A stretch of 64,000 bases of DNA from Nocardioides thalensis (lineage in GTDB: Bacteria > Actinomycetota > Actinomycetes > Propionibacteriales > Nocardioidaceae). A model generated the notes under the pieces. It saw only the letters and a program-made list of their open reading frames with translations. It did no database searches and was not told where the DNA came from. The position numbers were made by a program, and so were the translations under genes. The stretch lies in the NCBI RefSeq assembly GCF_013410655.1, contig NZ_JACCFP010000001.1, positions 3,991,501-4,055,500 on the forward strand. Direction: 5' to 3'. The stretch's first letter is position 1; every line of letters begins with the position of its first letter. Shown piece after piece: positions 33,994 to 44,744 of this stretch.

Positions 33994-34997
33994 GTCTGGC
34001 GCCTGGTCATCAGCCGCTGGATGACGACGAACACCAGCAGCAGCACGCCGATCACGATCCGGATCCAGGCCGGGTCGAGGGAGCCGTCGAAGTTGATCAG
34101 CGCCTTGATCGTGCCGAGGACCAGGACGCCGATGAACGAGCCGATGACGAAGCCGCGCCCGCCGGTCAGCAGGGTGCCCCCGATGACCACCGCGGCGATC
34201 GCGTCGAGCTCCCACCCGATGGCAGCGCGGCTGTTGGCCGAGGAGAGGTAGAGCCCGTAGAGGATGCCGGCGAGGGCCGCGCAGCAGCCGCTGATGGCGT
34301 AGACGCCGACCTTCACGACGGCGACCCGGAGGCCCATCAGCATCGCCGAGGCCTCGTTGCCGCCGATCGCGTAGACGGTGCGCCCGAACCGGGTGCGCGC
34401 GAGGACGTAGGCGGCGACCACCACGGTCGCGAGCGACACCAGCACGGTCCAGTACGTCGTGTAGCCGCTCCAGAGCGTGACCTGCTTGAACGCGATCTCG
34501 AAGAACCCCTCGTTCGTGATCGGGATCTGGTCGGTGCTGATCAGGAAGGTGACGCCGCGCGCCAGGAAGAGCCCCGCCAGCGTCGCGATGAACGGCTGGA
34601 TGTCGAGATAGTGGATCAACACGCCCATCAGCGCCCCGAGCAGGATGCCGACGAGCAGCACCGCGCCCATGGCGGGGTAGACCGACCAGCCGTCCTGCAG
34701 CAGCTTCGCCAGGACCATCGTCGAGAGCGCGGCGACCGAGCCGACGGAGAGGTCGATGCCCCCGGTCAGGATCACGAAAGTCATCCCCACCGCGAGCACG
34801 ATGAAGAACGAGTTGTCGCGCAGCAGGTTGAGGAGGTTCTGGGTGTCGGCGAACTGGTCGTACTGGAGCCCGCCGACCCCGAACATCCCGACGAACAGCG
34901 CGAACGTGCCGATCACGGGCAGGTAGCGGCCCGGCGGCGAGTAGCTCCGGACCCGGTCCCAGGTGGACGGGGAGGCGGGCAGGGTCGTGGGGCTCAT
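33990..34997 (-). CDS. sugar ABC transporter permease (YjfF type)
   Basis: A 335-residue inner-membrane permease of the ribose/galactofuranose class with 8-10 hydrophobic helices. GGIDLSVGSVAALSTM near 78 and AGLFLARGVTFLIST near 140 are signature segments, and the EAS-loop-like GGNEASAMLMGLRV near 218 contacts the ATPase. It is coupled to the other permease by an ATGA overlap. With the ATPase and binding protein in the same operon it forms one importer. The pair order and sequences resemble E. coli YjfF/YtfT. Confidence 0.92.
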   Translation of the reverse strand: MSPTTLPASPSTWDRVRSYSPPGRYLPVIGTFALFVGMFGVGGLQYDQFADTQNLLNLLRDNSFFIVLAVGMTFVILTGGIDLSVGSVAALSTMVLAKLLQDGWSVYPAMGAVLLVGILLGALMGVLIHYLDIQPFIATLAGLFLARGVTFLISTDQIPITNEGFFEIAFKQVTLWSGYTTYWTVLVSLATVVVAAYVLARTRFGRTVYAIGGNEASAMLMGLRVAVVKVGVYAISGCCAALAGILYGLYLSSANSRAAIGWELDAIAAVVIGGTLLTGGRGFVIGSFIGVLVLGTIKALINFDGSLDPAWIRIVIGVLLLVFVVIQRLMTRRQT

Positions 34998-36075
34998 GCG
35001 GCGACCGCCTTCGGCTCGGAGGTACGGCGCAGCCGCGCGCGGAATGCCGCACGGACGCGCGGCGACTGGAGGAGGCACACCACGATCACGACGAGCGCCT
35101 TGAACACGTAGTTGGCCTCTGACGGGATGCCGATGCTGGGAATGGTGCGGGCGAGGGTCGCGATCAGCAGCGCTCCCACGACCGTGCCCGCGAGCGAGAA
35201 TCGGCCACCGGTCAGCGCAGTGCCTCCGATGACGACGGCGAGGATCGCGTCGAGCTCGATCCAGAGGCCGAGGCTCTCCGCGTTCACCGAGTTGGTGTTG
35301 GCGGCGATGATCAGCCCGGCGATGCCGGCGCACACCGCGGCGAACACGTAGACGGTCCAGGTGATGGTGCGCGCCCGCACCCCGGCGAGCCGGCTCGCGT
35401 CGGGGTTGATGCCGACGGCCTCGATCAGCATGCCCAGCGCCGTACGGCGGGTCAGCGCGGCCGTGAGGAGGACCATCCCCACCGCCACCAGGAAGGCGAT
35501 CGGCAGCCCGAGCACGTAGCCGGAGGCGAGGTCGGAGAACGTCCCGTTGGTGGGCGTGGTGATCTGGCCGTCGGTGACGAGCAGGGCGATCCCGCGGCCG
35601 GCGACCATCAGCACCAGCGTGGCGATGATCGGCTGGATGCCCAGCACGGAGACCAGGAAGCCGTTCCAGACACCGAGGAGCACGCACACGGCGAGCGCGG
35701 TCGTGCAGGCGAGGATCGCAGCGGACGCCGCGCCCTCGTCGGCCGCGCCGACGATCCGGGTGCACGCGACCGCGCCCGCGATCGCGGCGACCGCCCCGAC
35801 GGACAGGTCGATCCCGCGGGTCGCGATGACCAGGGTCATCCCGAGCGCCACGAGCATGACCGGCGCGCTGTTGCGGATGATGTCGATCGGGTTGCCGTAG
35901 AGGTGCCCGTCGAGGATCCGGATCGACAGGAAGCCCGGGCTCGCGATCACGTCGACGACCAGCATCAGGACGATCGCGAGGACGGGCCACACCAGCTGGT
36001 GGCCGAAGATCCGCGCGGCGACCGAGCGCCGGGCCGCGGGCGGGTCCGCCACGGGTGCGGGAGTCAGGATGTCGG

Positions 36076-36079
<4 letters not shown>
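34994..36079 (-). CDS. sugar ABC transporter permease (YtfT type)
   Basis: A 361-residue permease of the same class. TRGIDLSVGAVAAIAGAV near 87 is the family signature; LGVWNGFLVSVLGIQPIIATL near 138 and GINPDASRLAGVRA near 226 are conserved. The DAILAVVIGGTALTGGRFS segment precedes the last helices. The ATG at 36079 overlaps the ATPase stop. It forms a heterodimeric channel with the gene behind it. Confidence 0.92.
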
Positions 36080-37644
<1,565 letters not shown>

Positions 37645-37677
37645 CGCTCGTTCGTCTCCGTCGCGGGAGGGACGGTC

Positions 37678-37706
37678 ACGGGAGCCCGGCGGTGCCGGGC
37701 TCCCGT
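37678..37706 (-). terminator. intra-operon hairpin between binding protein and ATPase
   Basis: A perfect 13-bp stem (ACGGGAGCCCGGC and complement) with loop GGT. Such hairpins commonly cause partial termination or protect the upstream message, giving more binding protein than transporter. Confidence 0.75.
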
Positions 37707-37717
37707 CTGCCGTCCGG

Positions 37718-38713
37718 TCAGTACTTGCGGTCGGGCAGGGCCTCGATGGCCTGCTCCTGGGTGAAGGTGGTCTCCTCGGTGACCACCCGCTCCGGGATGT
37801 CCTCGCCGTCGAGCACCTGCTGGGCGAGGTCCATCAGCTGGGGGCCGAGCAGCGGGTTGCACTCGACGATGAAGTTGATCTTGCCGTCGGCCAGCGCCTG
37901 CATGCCGTCGTGGACGGCGTCGACGGTGATGATCTTGATGTCCTTGCCGGGCTCGAGACCGGCCGCCTCGATCGCCTCGATCGCACCCAGGCCCATGTCG
38001 TCGTTGTGCGCGAAGACGACGTCGATGCCCTCCTCGGAGTTGAGGAACGACTCCATGACCTGCTTGCCGCCGTCGCGCGTGAAGTCCCCGGTCTGCGAGG
38101 CCGTGACCTCGATCGACGGGTCGGCCGCGATGGCCTCGGCGAAGCCCTCGCCGCGGTCGATCGCCGGCGCGGCGCCGGTCGTCCCCTCGAGCTGGACGAC
38201 GTTGACGTCGCCGTCGCCGTCCACGTCGGCCTCCGCGGCGTTGTCGACCAGCCACTGGCCGGCGTCCTGGCCCTCCTTGACGAAGTCGGAGCCGAGGAAG
38301 GTCTCGTAGAGCGAGGTGTCCTCGCTGTCGACCGCGCGGTCGGTCAGGATCACCGGGATGCCGGCCGCCTTCGCCTCCTGGAGGACCGCGTCCCAGCCGG
38401 TCTCGACGACCGGGCTGAAGGCGATGATGTCGACCTTCTGCTGGATGTAGGAGCGGATCGCGGTGATCTGGTTCTCCTGCTTGCCCTGGGCGTCGGAGAA
38501 CTTGAGCTCGATGCCGGCCTCCTCGGCCGACTCCTTGATCGACTCGGTGTTGGCCGTGCGCCAACCGCTCTCCGCGCCAACCTGCGCGAAGCCCATCACG
38601 ATCTTGCCGTCGTCCCCGCCGCCCTCGGAGCCGTCGGCGCTGTCACCACAGGCTGCCAGCCCGGTCGCGCCCATCAGGAGCGCGGCCACCGCGCCCACCG
38701 TCTTGATTGCCAC
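37718..38713 (-). CDS. sugar ABC transporter substrate-binding lipoprotein (YtfQ type)
   Basis: A 331-residue lipoprotein with lipobox GLAAC (mature start at about Cys22). The mature sequence VGAESGWRTANTESIKESAE, then QENQITAIRSYIQQKVDIIA and VILTDRAVD, is strikingly like E. coli YtfQ, which binds furanose forms of galactose. The GTG at 38713 has GGAGG five bases upstream, so I prefer it to the GTG twelve bases earlier. It heads the ara operon. Given araBAD behind it, the substrate is more likely L-arabinose (perhaps its furanose form) than galactofuranose; this is inference. Confidence 0.92.
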   Translation of the reverse strand: MAIKTVGAVAALLMGATGLAACGDSADGSEGGGDDGKIVMGFAQVGAESGWRTANTESIKESAEEAGIELKFSDAQGKQENQITAIRSYIQQKVDIIAFSPVVETGWDAVLQEAKAAGIPVILTDRAVDSEDTSLYETFLGSDFVKEGQDAGQWLVDNAAEADVDGDGDVNVVQLEGTTGAAPAIDRGEGFAEAIAADPSIEVTASQTGDFTRDGGKQVMESFLNSEEGIDVVFAHNDDMGLGAIEAIEAAGLEPGKDIKIITVDAVHDGMQALADGKINFIVECNPLLGPQLMDLAQQVLDGEDIPERVVTEETTFTQEQAIEALPDRKY

Positions 38714-38770
38714 TGTTTCCTCCACATCGTCTGGGCGTCAGCGCCCTGTGACGGGTGTCACTTGTCGGAG

Positions 38771-38800
38771 AGTGTGAGCGCTAACATTCCTGCCCGTCAA
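38771..38800 (-). promoter_or_regulatory. promoter and operator O1 of the ara transporter operon
   Basis: On the minus strand TTGACG (38795-38800) and CACACT (38771-38776) are 18 bases apart. The 14-bp operator TGTTAGCGCTCACA (38773-38786, read on the minus strand) covers the -10, so bound repressor would block the promoter. Confidence 0.65.
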
Positions 38801-38829
38801 GAACTTTCGCCGAATTGACGGTCAGAAAA

Positions 38830-38843
38830 TGTGAACGCTCACC
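38830..38843. promoter_or_regulatory. LacI-type operator O2
   Basis: TGTGAACGCTCACC, a near copy of O1 with GTGA/TCAC symmetry, 57 bases upstream of O1 centre to centre. Two sites at this distance could support repression by looping. Confidence 0.6.
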
Positions 38844-38852
38844 TTGCCCGGC

Positions 38853-39884
38853 TCAGACCGTCGCGGAGAACCGCCACTCGATGCGAGCGCGGTAGGCCTC
38901 GCCGGGCCGCAGGGTGGCGGACGGCCACTCCGGGTGGTTCGGGCTGTCGGGGTGGAGCTGGGGCTCGAGCGCGATCCCGTCGGCCGGCCGGAGCAGCCGT
39001 CCGGACCGGCCGAGGACCGCGCCGCTGAGGAAATTGCCCGTGTAGACCTGGAGCCCGGGCTGGTCCGACCAGACCTCCATGGCGGTGCGCGAGCGCGGCG
39101 ACTCCAGGCGGGCCACGCGGCGCAGCCCGCTCCCGTCGACGACGAGGTTGTGGTCGATGCCGCGCGCGGCGACCACCTGTTCATGGGGCTCGCGGACGAC
39201 CTCGCCGACCGGCCGGGCCACCCGCAGGTCGAACGGCGTCCCGTCGACGGGCGCGTGGTCCCCCAGCGGGATCGACCCCTCGTCGACCGGCGTGTACGAC
39301 GAGGCCGGCACCTGGAGCAGGTGGTCGTCCACCGTGCCCGCGCCGTCGAGGTTGAAGTAGGCGTGGCTGGTCATGTTGACCACCGTCGGCCGGGTCGTCG
39401 TCGCGCCCAGGTCGAGCGTCACCCGGTCGGCCTCGACCGTGAACCGCGCGTGCGCCGTGACCTCGCCCGGGAAGCCCTGGTCGCCGTCCGGGCTGACGAG
39501 GCGGAGCGTCGCGCTCGACTCGTCCTTGTCCGCGACGTCCCAGAGCCGCCGGTCGAACCCGTCCGGTCCGGCGTGGAGCGAGTGGCCTCGGTCGTTGGTC
39601 CGGACGGACACCTCCTCGCCGTCGAGCTCGAACCGGCCGTGGGCGATCCGGTTGGCGTAGCGGCCGATGGTGCCGCCGAGGTAGTCGCTGGAGCCCAACA
39701 GCTCGCGCGCGCCGGGCAGGCCGACGAGCACGTCGCGGCGCCGCCCGTCGCCGCAGGCGACCTCCAGCCGCTGCATCGTGGCCCCGAGGGTGAGCAGGTG
39801 GAGCACCGGACCGGGAGCGCTCCCCAGCTCCACGATCGCGGCCCGGGCAGCAAGGTCGTCGGTCACGGTTGTGAACGTTAACAT
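38853..39884 (-). CDS. galM: aldose 1-epimerase
   Basis: A 343-residue mutarotase that interconverts alpha and beta aldoses. Catalytic and binding motifs visible are GRYANRIAHGRF near 80, the His in NDRGHSLHAGPDGFDRRLW near 105, NMTSHAYFNLDGAG near 175 and the Glu in GIALEPQLHPDSPNH near the end. I take the ATG at 39884, which overlaps the lacI stop by one base; a GTG at 39866 is an alternative that would leave the operator at 39870 outside the gene. It probably supplies the anomer used by the neighbouring transporter or isomerase. Confidence 0.9.
   Translation of the reverse strand: MLTFTTVTDDLAARAAIVELGSAPGPVLHLLTLGATMQRLEVACGDGRRRDVLVGLPGARELLGSSDYLGGTIGRYANRIAHGRFELDGEEVSVRTNDRGHSLHAGPDGFDRRLWDVADKDESSATLRLVSPDGDQGFPGEVTAHARFTVEADRVTLDLGATTTRPTVVNMTSHAYFNLDGAGTVDDHLLQVPASSYTPVDEGSIPLGDHAPVDGTPFDLRVARPVGEVVREPHEQVVAARGIDHNLVVDGSGLRRVARLESPRSRTAMEVWSDQPGLQVYTGNFLSGAVLGRSGRLLRPADGIALEPQLHPDSPNHPEWPSATLRPGEAYRARIEWRFSATV
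39870..39883. promoter_or_regulatory. LacI-type operator O3 at the galM start
   Basis: TGTGAACGTTAACA, the third copy of the 14-bp dyad. It lies at the very start of galM and just after the end of the second lacI gene, so it may control an internal galM promoter or act as a roadblock. Confidence 0.6.
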
Positions 39885-40906
39885 CAGGAGGGCGGTCGGG
39901 CGGTGGATCGCCGCACCACGAGGGCCGGCGCGAGCAGGTCCGCGACCGGCGCCTCCTCGCCGCCCAGGGCCCGGATCGCCAGCTCGAGCGCGCGTCGCCC
40001 CAGCTCGGCGAACTCCTGGTTGACGGTGGTGAGCGGCGGCCAGAAGTACTCGGCCTCCGGCACGTTGTCGAACCCGACCACGCTCACGTCGTCGGGCACC
40101 CGCCGGCCGTGCTCGTGCAGGGCCTTGAGCAGTCCGAGGGCCATCGAGTCGTTGGCGGCGAACACCGCGGTCACCTCGTCGGAGGCGCAGATCCGCACGC
40201 CCGCCCGGTAGCCGCTCGCGGCCGACCAGTCGCCCTCGATCTCGGGGCCGGGCAGCAGGCCGCGCTCCTCGTGGGCGCGGCGCCACCCCTCGCGCCGCCG
40301 GCCCGACTCGACCCAGTCGAGGGGGCCGCTGACGTGCGCGACCGCGCGGTGGCCGAGGTCGAGCAGGTGGCTGGTCGCGGCCGCGGCACCGGCCTCCTGA
40401 TCGACGCCGGCGGCCATCGGCGTACCGGCGCCGACGCCCTGCACCAGCACGACGGGGATCGGCAACGACAGCGACGCGACGATCGACTGGGCCTCGCGGA
40501 GGGCGACGGCGACGACGATCGCCTCGACGTCCTCGTCGAGCAGGCGGTCGACGGCGTCGTGGAGGGAGCGCTCCGACAGCTCGATCATGCCGACGAGCGA
40601 CACCTCGTAGCCGGCGGCGCGGCCGGCCTCCTGGACCGCGGCCGAGATCATGCTCGGCCCGTGCAGCGCGAGGTGCGCCGAGACCATCCCGATCCGGCCC
40701 GACCGCGCGGTGGCCAGCTGGCGGGCGGCGTTGTTGCGCCGGTAGCCGAGCTCGCGGATGGCCGCCTCGATGCGCTCGCGGGTCTCGGCCTTCACCAGCG
40801 GCGAGCCGTTGAGCACGCGCGAGACGGTCTGGTGCGAGACTCCGGCGACCGCCGCCACGTCGGCCATGCTCGGCCGCCGACCCGCACTCGTCACCACGCG
40901 CGCCAT
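39884..40906 (-). CDS. LacI-family regulator, second copy
   Basis: A 340-residue LacI regulator close to the one at 32953. It has MADVAAVAGVSHQTVSRVLN from residue 14, hinge LGYRRNNAARQLATARS, and a sensor domain with VFAANDSMALGLLKAL and GFDNVPEAEYFWPPLTTV. It shares a GDWSAASGY effector-contact segment with its paralogue, so the two may recognise similar sugars. It is coupled to galM by TGATG. No strong ribosome site precedes the ATG at 40906. Confidence 0.9.
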   Translation of the reverse strand: MARVVTSAGRRPSMADVAAVAGVSHQTVSRVLNGSPLVKAETRERIEAAIRELGYRRNNAARQLATARSGRIGMVSAHLALHGPSMISAAVQEAGRAAGYEVSLVGMIELSERSLHDAVDRLLDEDVEAIVVAVALREAQSIVASLSLPIPVVLVQGVGAGTPMAAGVDQEAGAAAATSHLLDLGHRAVAHVSGPLDWVESGRRREGWRRAHEERGLLPGPEIEGDWSAASGYRAGVRICASDEVTAVFAANDSMALGLLKALHEHGRRVPDDVSVVGFDNVPEAEYFWPPLTTVNQEFAELGRRALELAIRALGGEEAPVADLLAPALVVRRSTARPPS

Positions 40907-40934
40907 GCTAGGCCGTCACAGGGGCGCCGAGGCG

Positions 40935-42158
40935 CTACGAGCCCTCCGCCTCGGCACGGACCGCGCCGCGCTCGAGCCGGGCGTCGACCGCGGCCGGGCT
41001 CAGCACGTGGTCGAGCGCCATCGCGGCACAGCCGACGACGCCCGCGCGGTCGCCGTACGTCGACGGCAGGAACTGGAGCTCGCGGGTCGCCAGCGCAGAG
41101 GCCCGCGCGTAGACGGTCTCGCGGACGCCGGCGGCGTAGACGTCGAACGGCGCGGCCATGTCGCCGCCGAGCACGACGGCCTGCGGGTTGAGCAGGTTGA
41201 TCGCGACGGCGAGCAGCTCGCCGAGCTGGCGCCCGCTGTCGCGGAGCAGCTGCTTGGCCTCGGCGTCGCCGGAGAGCGCGAGCCGGGCCAGGTCGCGGAC
41301 GTGCTCGACGTGGCGGTCGCGCTCGCGGAGGCCCGCGACGAGCGCCCACCCGGCGGCGACCGTCTCGAGGCAGCCGACGTCGCCGCAGCGGCAGACCCGG
41401 CCCTCGCCGGCGTCGACCTTGGTGTGGCCGATCTCCCCGGCGGCGCCGAGGTGGCCCGAGACGACGCGGCCGTCGGCGAGGATGCCGAGCCCCAGACCGG
41501 TGGAGGCCTTGACCACGATCAGGTTGGAGTACGACGCCGCGTGCCCCAGTCGCTCGGACAGGGCCAGCACGTCGGCGTCGTTGCCGACGAGGAGCGGGGC
41601 GGGAGCGACCTCGGTGAGGTAGGGCTCGAGCGGGACGCCGTTCCAGCCGACCATCACCTTGGAGTCGATGCTGACTCCCCGGACGGGATCGACGGTGCCG
41701 GGCAGGCTGAGCCCGATGCCGAAGACGTCGCCGCCGTCGGGAAGCCCGTCGAGCAGGCGGCCGAGCTCGTCGGCGACCGGCGGCATCACCTCGTCGGGCC
41801 CGGCGCCGATCTCGTGCTCGACGGAGGCGGCGGCGCGCTCGACGCCGGCGAGGTCGAAGACGCCGAGCTGGGTGCGGGTGCGGCCCACCGCGACCGCCAC
41901 CACGACGCCCGCGGACGCGTTGAAGACCAGGCCCCCGGCGGGGCGACCCCCGGTCGACGCCAGCTCGGAGCCGAGCAGCACGAGGCCGGCGTCGACGAGC
42001 GCGGTGACCCGGCCGACGACGGCGGAGCGGGAGAGGCCGGTCAGCCGGCGGAGGTCGGAGCGGGTGGCGGCGCGGCCGGACCGGAGGAGCTCGAGCATCT
42101 CCCCCGCCGAGCCCGCACCACCGGCGACCAGCGTGACCATGGGCACACCATAGGACAT
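40935..42158 (-). CDS. ROK-family transcriptional regulator
   Basis: A 407-residue ROK repressor. An N-terminal winged helix-turn-helix (RSDLRRLTGLSRSAVVGRV, about residues 32-52) is fused to a ROK sugar-kinase-like domain. That domain has the DxGxT-like strand altered to VAVGRTRTQLGVF, the zinc motif CRCGDVGCLE (CxCGxxGCxE) near 258 and HLGAAGEIGHTKVD near 238. The first ATP loop lacks the usual Asp, so it is a regulator rather than a kinase. It is divergent from edd across a perfect ACTTAGGT dyad and probably controls the Entner-Doudoroff genes. An internal ATG at 42140 is an alternative start. Confidence 0.88.
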   Translation of the reverse strand: MSYGVPMVTLVAGGAGSAGEMLELLRSGRAATRSDLRRLTGLSRSAVVGRVTALVDAGLVLLGSELASTGGRPAGGLVFNASAGVVVAVAVGRTRTQLGVFDLAGVERAAASVEHEIGAGPDEVMPPVADELGRLLDGLPDGGDVFGIGLSLPGTVDPVRGVSIDSKVMVGWNGVPLEPYLTEVAPAPLLVGNDADVLALSERLGHAASYSNLIVVKASTGLGLGILADGRVVSGHLGAAGEIGHTKVDAGEGRVCRCGDVGCLETVAAGWALVAGLRERDRHVEHVRDLARLALSGDAEAKQLLRDSGRQLGELLAVAINLLNPQAVVLGGDMAAPFDVYAAGVRETVYARASALATRELQFLPSTYGDRAGVVGCAAMALDHVLSPAAVDARLERGAVRAEAEGS

Positions 42159-42159
42159 G

Positions 42160-42203
42160 ACTTAGGTCCTCGTTAAACCTAAGTTTGGTTGCCACAGGCC
42201 CAA
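42160..42203 (-). promoter_or_regulatory. ROK operator ACTTAGGT-N9-ACCTAAGT with overlapping promoter
   Basis: A perfect 8-bp inverted repeat (42160-42167 and 42177-42184) in the gap between the ROK gene and edd. On the minus strand TTGGGC (42198-42203) and TAGGTT (42176-42181) are 16 bases apart, and the -10 lies in one arm of the repeat, suggesting autorepression along with control of edd. Confidence 0.7.
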
Positions 42204-42253
42204 CTTCGGTCTAGCGTTGACGTGTTCTCGCCCTCGAACCCAGGAAGAGCGAC

Positions 42254-44128
42254 ATGTCACGCGAGTCCCTTCACCCCACCGTGGCGGCAGTGACGGCACG
42301 GATCGTCGAGCGCAGCAGCGCCACGCGGTCGTCGTACCTCTCCCGGATCAGCGCCGCCGCCGACCGCGGTCCGGCGCGCGGCCGCCTCGCCTGCGCCAAC
42401 CTCGCGCACGGCTTCGCGGCCGCCGAGGGCGAGGCCAAGACGCAGCTGCGCCGCGGCCAGAAGCCCAACCTGGCGATCGTCACCAGCTACAACGACATGC
42501 TGTCGGCACACCAGCCGTACGCCGACTACCCGCCGATCCTCAAGCAGGCGGTGATCCGCGCCGGCGGCATCGCGCAGGTCGCGGGCGGCGTACCGGCGAT
42601 GTGCGACGGCATCACCCAGGGCCGCGACGGCATGCAGCTCTCCCTCTTCAGCCGAGACGTGATCGCGATGTCCACCGCGATCGCCCTCTCGCACGACATG
42701 TTCGACGGCGCACTGCTCCTCGGCGTCTGCGACAAGATCGTGCCGGGCCTGCTCATGGGGGCCCTCTCCTTCGGCCACCTCCCGGTCGTGTTCGTCCCCG
42801 CGGGCCCGATGGCATCGGGCCTGCCGAACAAGGAGAAGGCGCGGGTCCGGCAGCTCTACGCCGAGGGCAAGGTCGACCGCGAGGCCCTGCTCGACGCGGA
42901 GGCGGCGTCGTACCACTCCGCCGGCACCTGCACGTTCTACGGCACCGCCAACTCCAACCAGCTGCTGATGGAGGTGATGGGGCTCCACCTGCCGGGGTCC
43001 TCGTTCATCAGCCCCGACACCCCGCTGCGCGAGGCACTCACCCGCGAGGCGGCGGCGCGCGCCGTCGCGATCTCGAAGTACGACGACCGCGTGCCCGTGG
43101 GCGAGCTCGTCGACGAGCGCACCATCGTCAACGCGTGCGTCGCCCTGCTGGCGAGCGGCGGATCGACCAACCACACGCTGCACCTGGTGGCGATCGCCCG
43201 CGCGGCCGGCATCGAGCTGACGTGGGGCGACATCGCCGACCTGTCGGCCGTCGTGCCGCTCCTGGCGCGGATCTACCCCAACGGCGCGGCCGACATCAAC
43301 CACTTCCACGCCGCCGGGGGCGTCCCGTTCCTCGTGCGGACGCTGCTCGACGCAGGGTTCCTGCACGAGGACGTCCGGACGATCGCGGGCCCGGGCCTGC
43401 GCCGCTACGTCGAGGAGCCGGTGCTCGCCGACGTCGGCTACGGCACCGTCGTCTGGCGCGAGCGCACCACCCGGAGTCTCGACGACGAGGTGCTGCGTCC
43501 GGCCACCGATCCCTTCGCCGGCGACGGCGGGGTCAAGATGGTGACCGGCCCGCTCGGGTCGGGCGTCGTGAAGACCTCCGCGCTGAAGACCAAGCACCGC
43601 GCGATCTCCGCCCGCGCGCGGGTCTTCGACCACCAGGACGACTTCCTCACCGCGTTCCACGCGGGTGACCTCGACGGCCGCAACTTCGTCGCGGTGATCC
43701 GCTACCAGGGCCCGGCCGCCAACGGGATGCCCGAGCTGCACAAGCTGATGCCTGCGCTCGGCGCCCTCCAGGACCGGGGCCAGAAGGTCGCGATCGTCAC
43801 CGACGGCCGGCTGTCCGGTGCGTCCGGGAAGGTGCTCGCCGCGCTGCACGTCACCCCGGAGGCCGCCCACGGCGGGCCGCTGGCGAAGGTGCGCAACGGC
43901 GACCTGATCCACATCGACGCCGACCAGGGCGTGCTCGACATCGCGACGGCCGACGAGTTCGCGCACCGGCTGCCCACGGGCTTCGCGCCGACCGAGGAGC
44001 AGTGGGTCGGCACCGGCCGCGAGCTGTTCTCGGTCTTCCGCAACGCGGTCGGGCCGGCCGACGCCGGCGCGACGGTGTTCCCCGCCGTACCGGCCGAGGA
44101 GGTGGCCGATGAGCGCGCCACTGCCTGA
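42254..44128 (+). CDS. edd: 6-phosphogluconate dehydratase
   Basis: A 624-residue IlvD/Edd-family dehydratase that makes KDPG from 6-phosphogluconate. Iron-sulfur cluster cysteines are expected in [10 protein letters not shown] (near 118), GVCDKIVPG (near 160) and [12 protein letters not shown] (near 230). [12 protein letters not shown] near 78 and the C-terminal [23 protein letters not shown] are specific to Edd over IlvD. AGGAAG precedes the ATG. It overlaps eda by 20 bases. The pathway is uncommon in actinobacteria as a main glycolytic route. Confidence 0.95.
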   Translation: MSRESLHPTVAAVTARIVERSSATRSSYLSRISAAADRGPARGRLACANLAHGFAAAEGEAKTQLRRGQKPNLAIVTSYNDMLSAHQPYADYPPILKQAVIRAGGIAQVAGGVPAMCDGITQGRDGMQLSLFSRDVIAMSTAIALSHDMFDGALLLGVCDKIVPGLLMGALSFGHLPVVFVPAGPMASGLPNKEKARVRQLYAEGKVDREALLDAEAASYHSAGTCTFYGTANSNQLLMEVMGLHLPGSSFISPDTPLREALTREAAARAVAISKYDDRVPVGELVDERTIVNACVALLASGGSTNHTLHLVAIARAAGIELTWGDIADLSAVVPLLARIYPNGAADINHFHAAGGVPFLVRTLLDAGFLHEDVRTIAGPGLRRYVEEPVLADVGYGTVVWRERTTRSLDDEVLRPATDPFAGDGGVKMVTGPLGSGVVKTSALKTKHRAISARARVFDHQDDFLTAFHAGDLDGRNFVAVIRYQGPAANGMPELHKLMPALGALQDRGQKVAIVTDGRLSGASGKVLAALHVTPEAAHGGPLAKVRNGDLIHIDADQGVLDIATADEFAHRLPTGFAPTEEQWVGTGRELFSVFRNAVGPADAGATVFPAVPAEEVADERATA

Positions 44129-44744
44129 GGGCGCTTCACTCCTCGACGCCGTCCCGGTGGTCCCCGTCGTCGTGGTCGACGACGTCGCCACGGCGGTGCC
44201 GCTCGCCCAGGCGCTGGTCGACGGCGGGCTGCCCGCGATCGAGCTGACGCTGCGCACGCCGGTCGCGCTCGACGCGATCCGCGCGATCGCCGCCGAGGTG
44301 CCCGGCATCCTGCTCGGCGCCGGCACGATCACCACCCCGGCGCAGGCCGACGCTGCCGCCGAGGCGGGCGCGGGCTTCCTCGTCTCTCCCGGTACGACGC
44401 CCGCGCTGCTCGCGGCGATGGCCGACACCGGGCTGCCGTTCCTGCCGGGCACGTCGAGCGTGTCCGAGGTGCTGGCGGTGCTCGAGTCGGGACGCACGGA
44501 GATGAAGTTCTTCCCGGCCGAGGCCGCCGGCGGTGCGCCGTACCTGAAGGCCGTCGGGGGCCCGCTCCCGCAGGCGCGGTTCTGCCCGACCGGCGGCATC
44601 ACCGCCGCCTCGGCGCCGGACTACCTCGCGCTGCCCAACGTGGGCTGCGTCGGCGGCACCTGGATCACCCCGGCGGACGCTGTCGCGGCGAAGGACTGGG
44701 CACGGATCACCCGCCTGGCTGCGGAGGCCTCGGCCCTTCGCTGA
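44109..44744 (+). CDS. eda: KDPG aldolase (2-dehydro-3-deoxy-phosphogluconate aldolase)
   Basis: A 211-residue class-I aldolase that splits KDPG to pyruvate and glyceraldehyde 3-phosphate. The general acid Glu is in AIELTLRTP near 44, [12 protein letters not shown] near 70 is conserved, and the Schiff-base Lys is in [12 protein letters not shown] near 133. [16 protein letters not shown] near 158 binds phosphate. It is coupled to edd and its 3' end overlaps the convergent marR gene by 38 bases. Confidence 0.95.
   Translation: MSAPLPEGASLLDAVPVVPVVVVDDVATAVPLAQALVDGGLPAIELTLRTPVALDAIRAIAAEVPGILLGAGTITTPAQADAAAEAGAGFLVSPGTTPALLAAMADTGLPFLPGTSSVSEVLAVLESGRTEMKFFPAEAAGGAPYLKAVGGPLPQARFCPTGGITAASAPDYLALPNVGCVGGTWITPADAVAAKDWARITRLAAEASALR

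Noticed and set aside
42257-44602. Long minus-strand open frame opposite edd-eda
   Set aside because: Low-complexity composition and complete overlap with two clearly functional enzymes.
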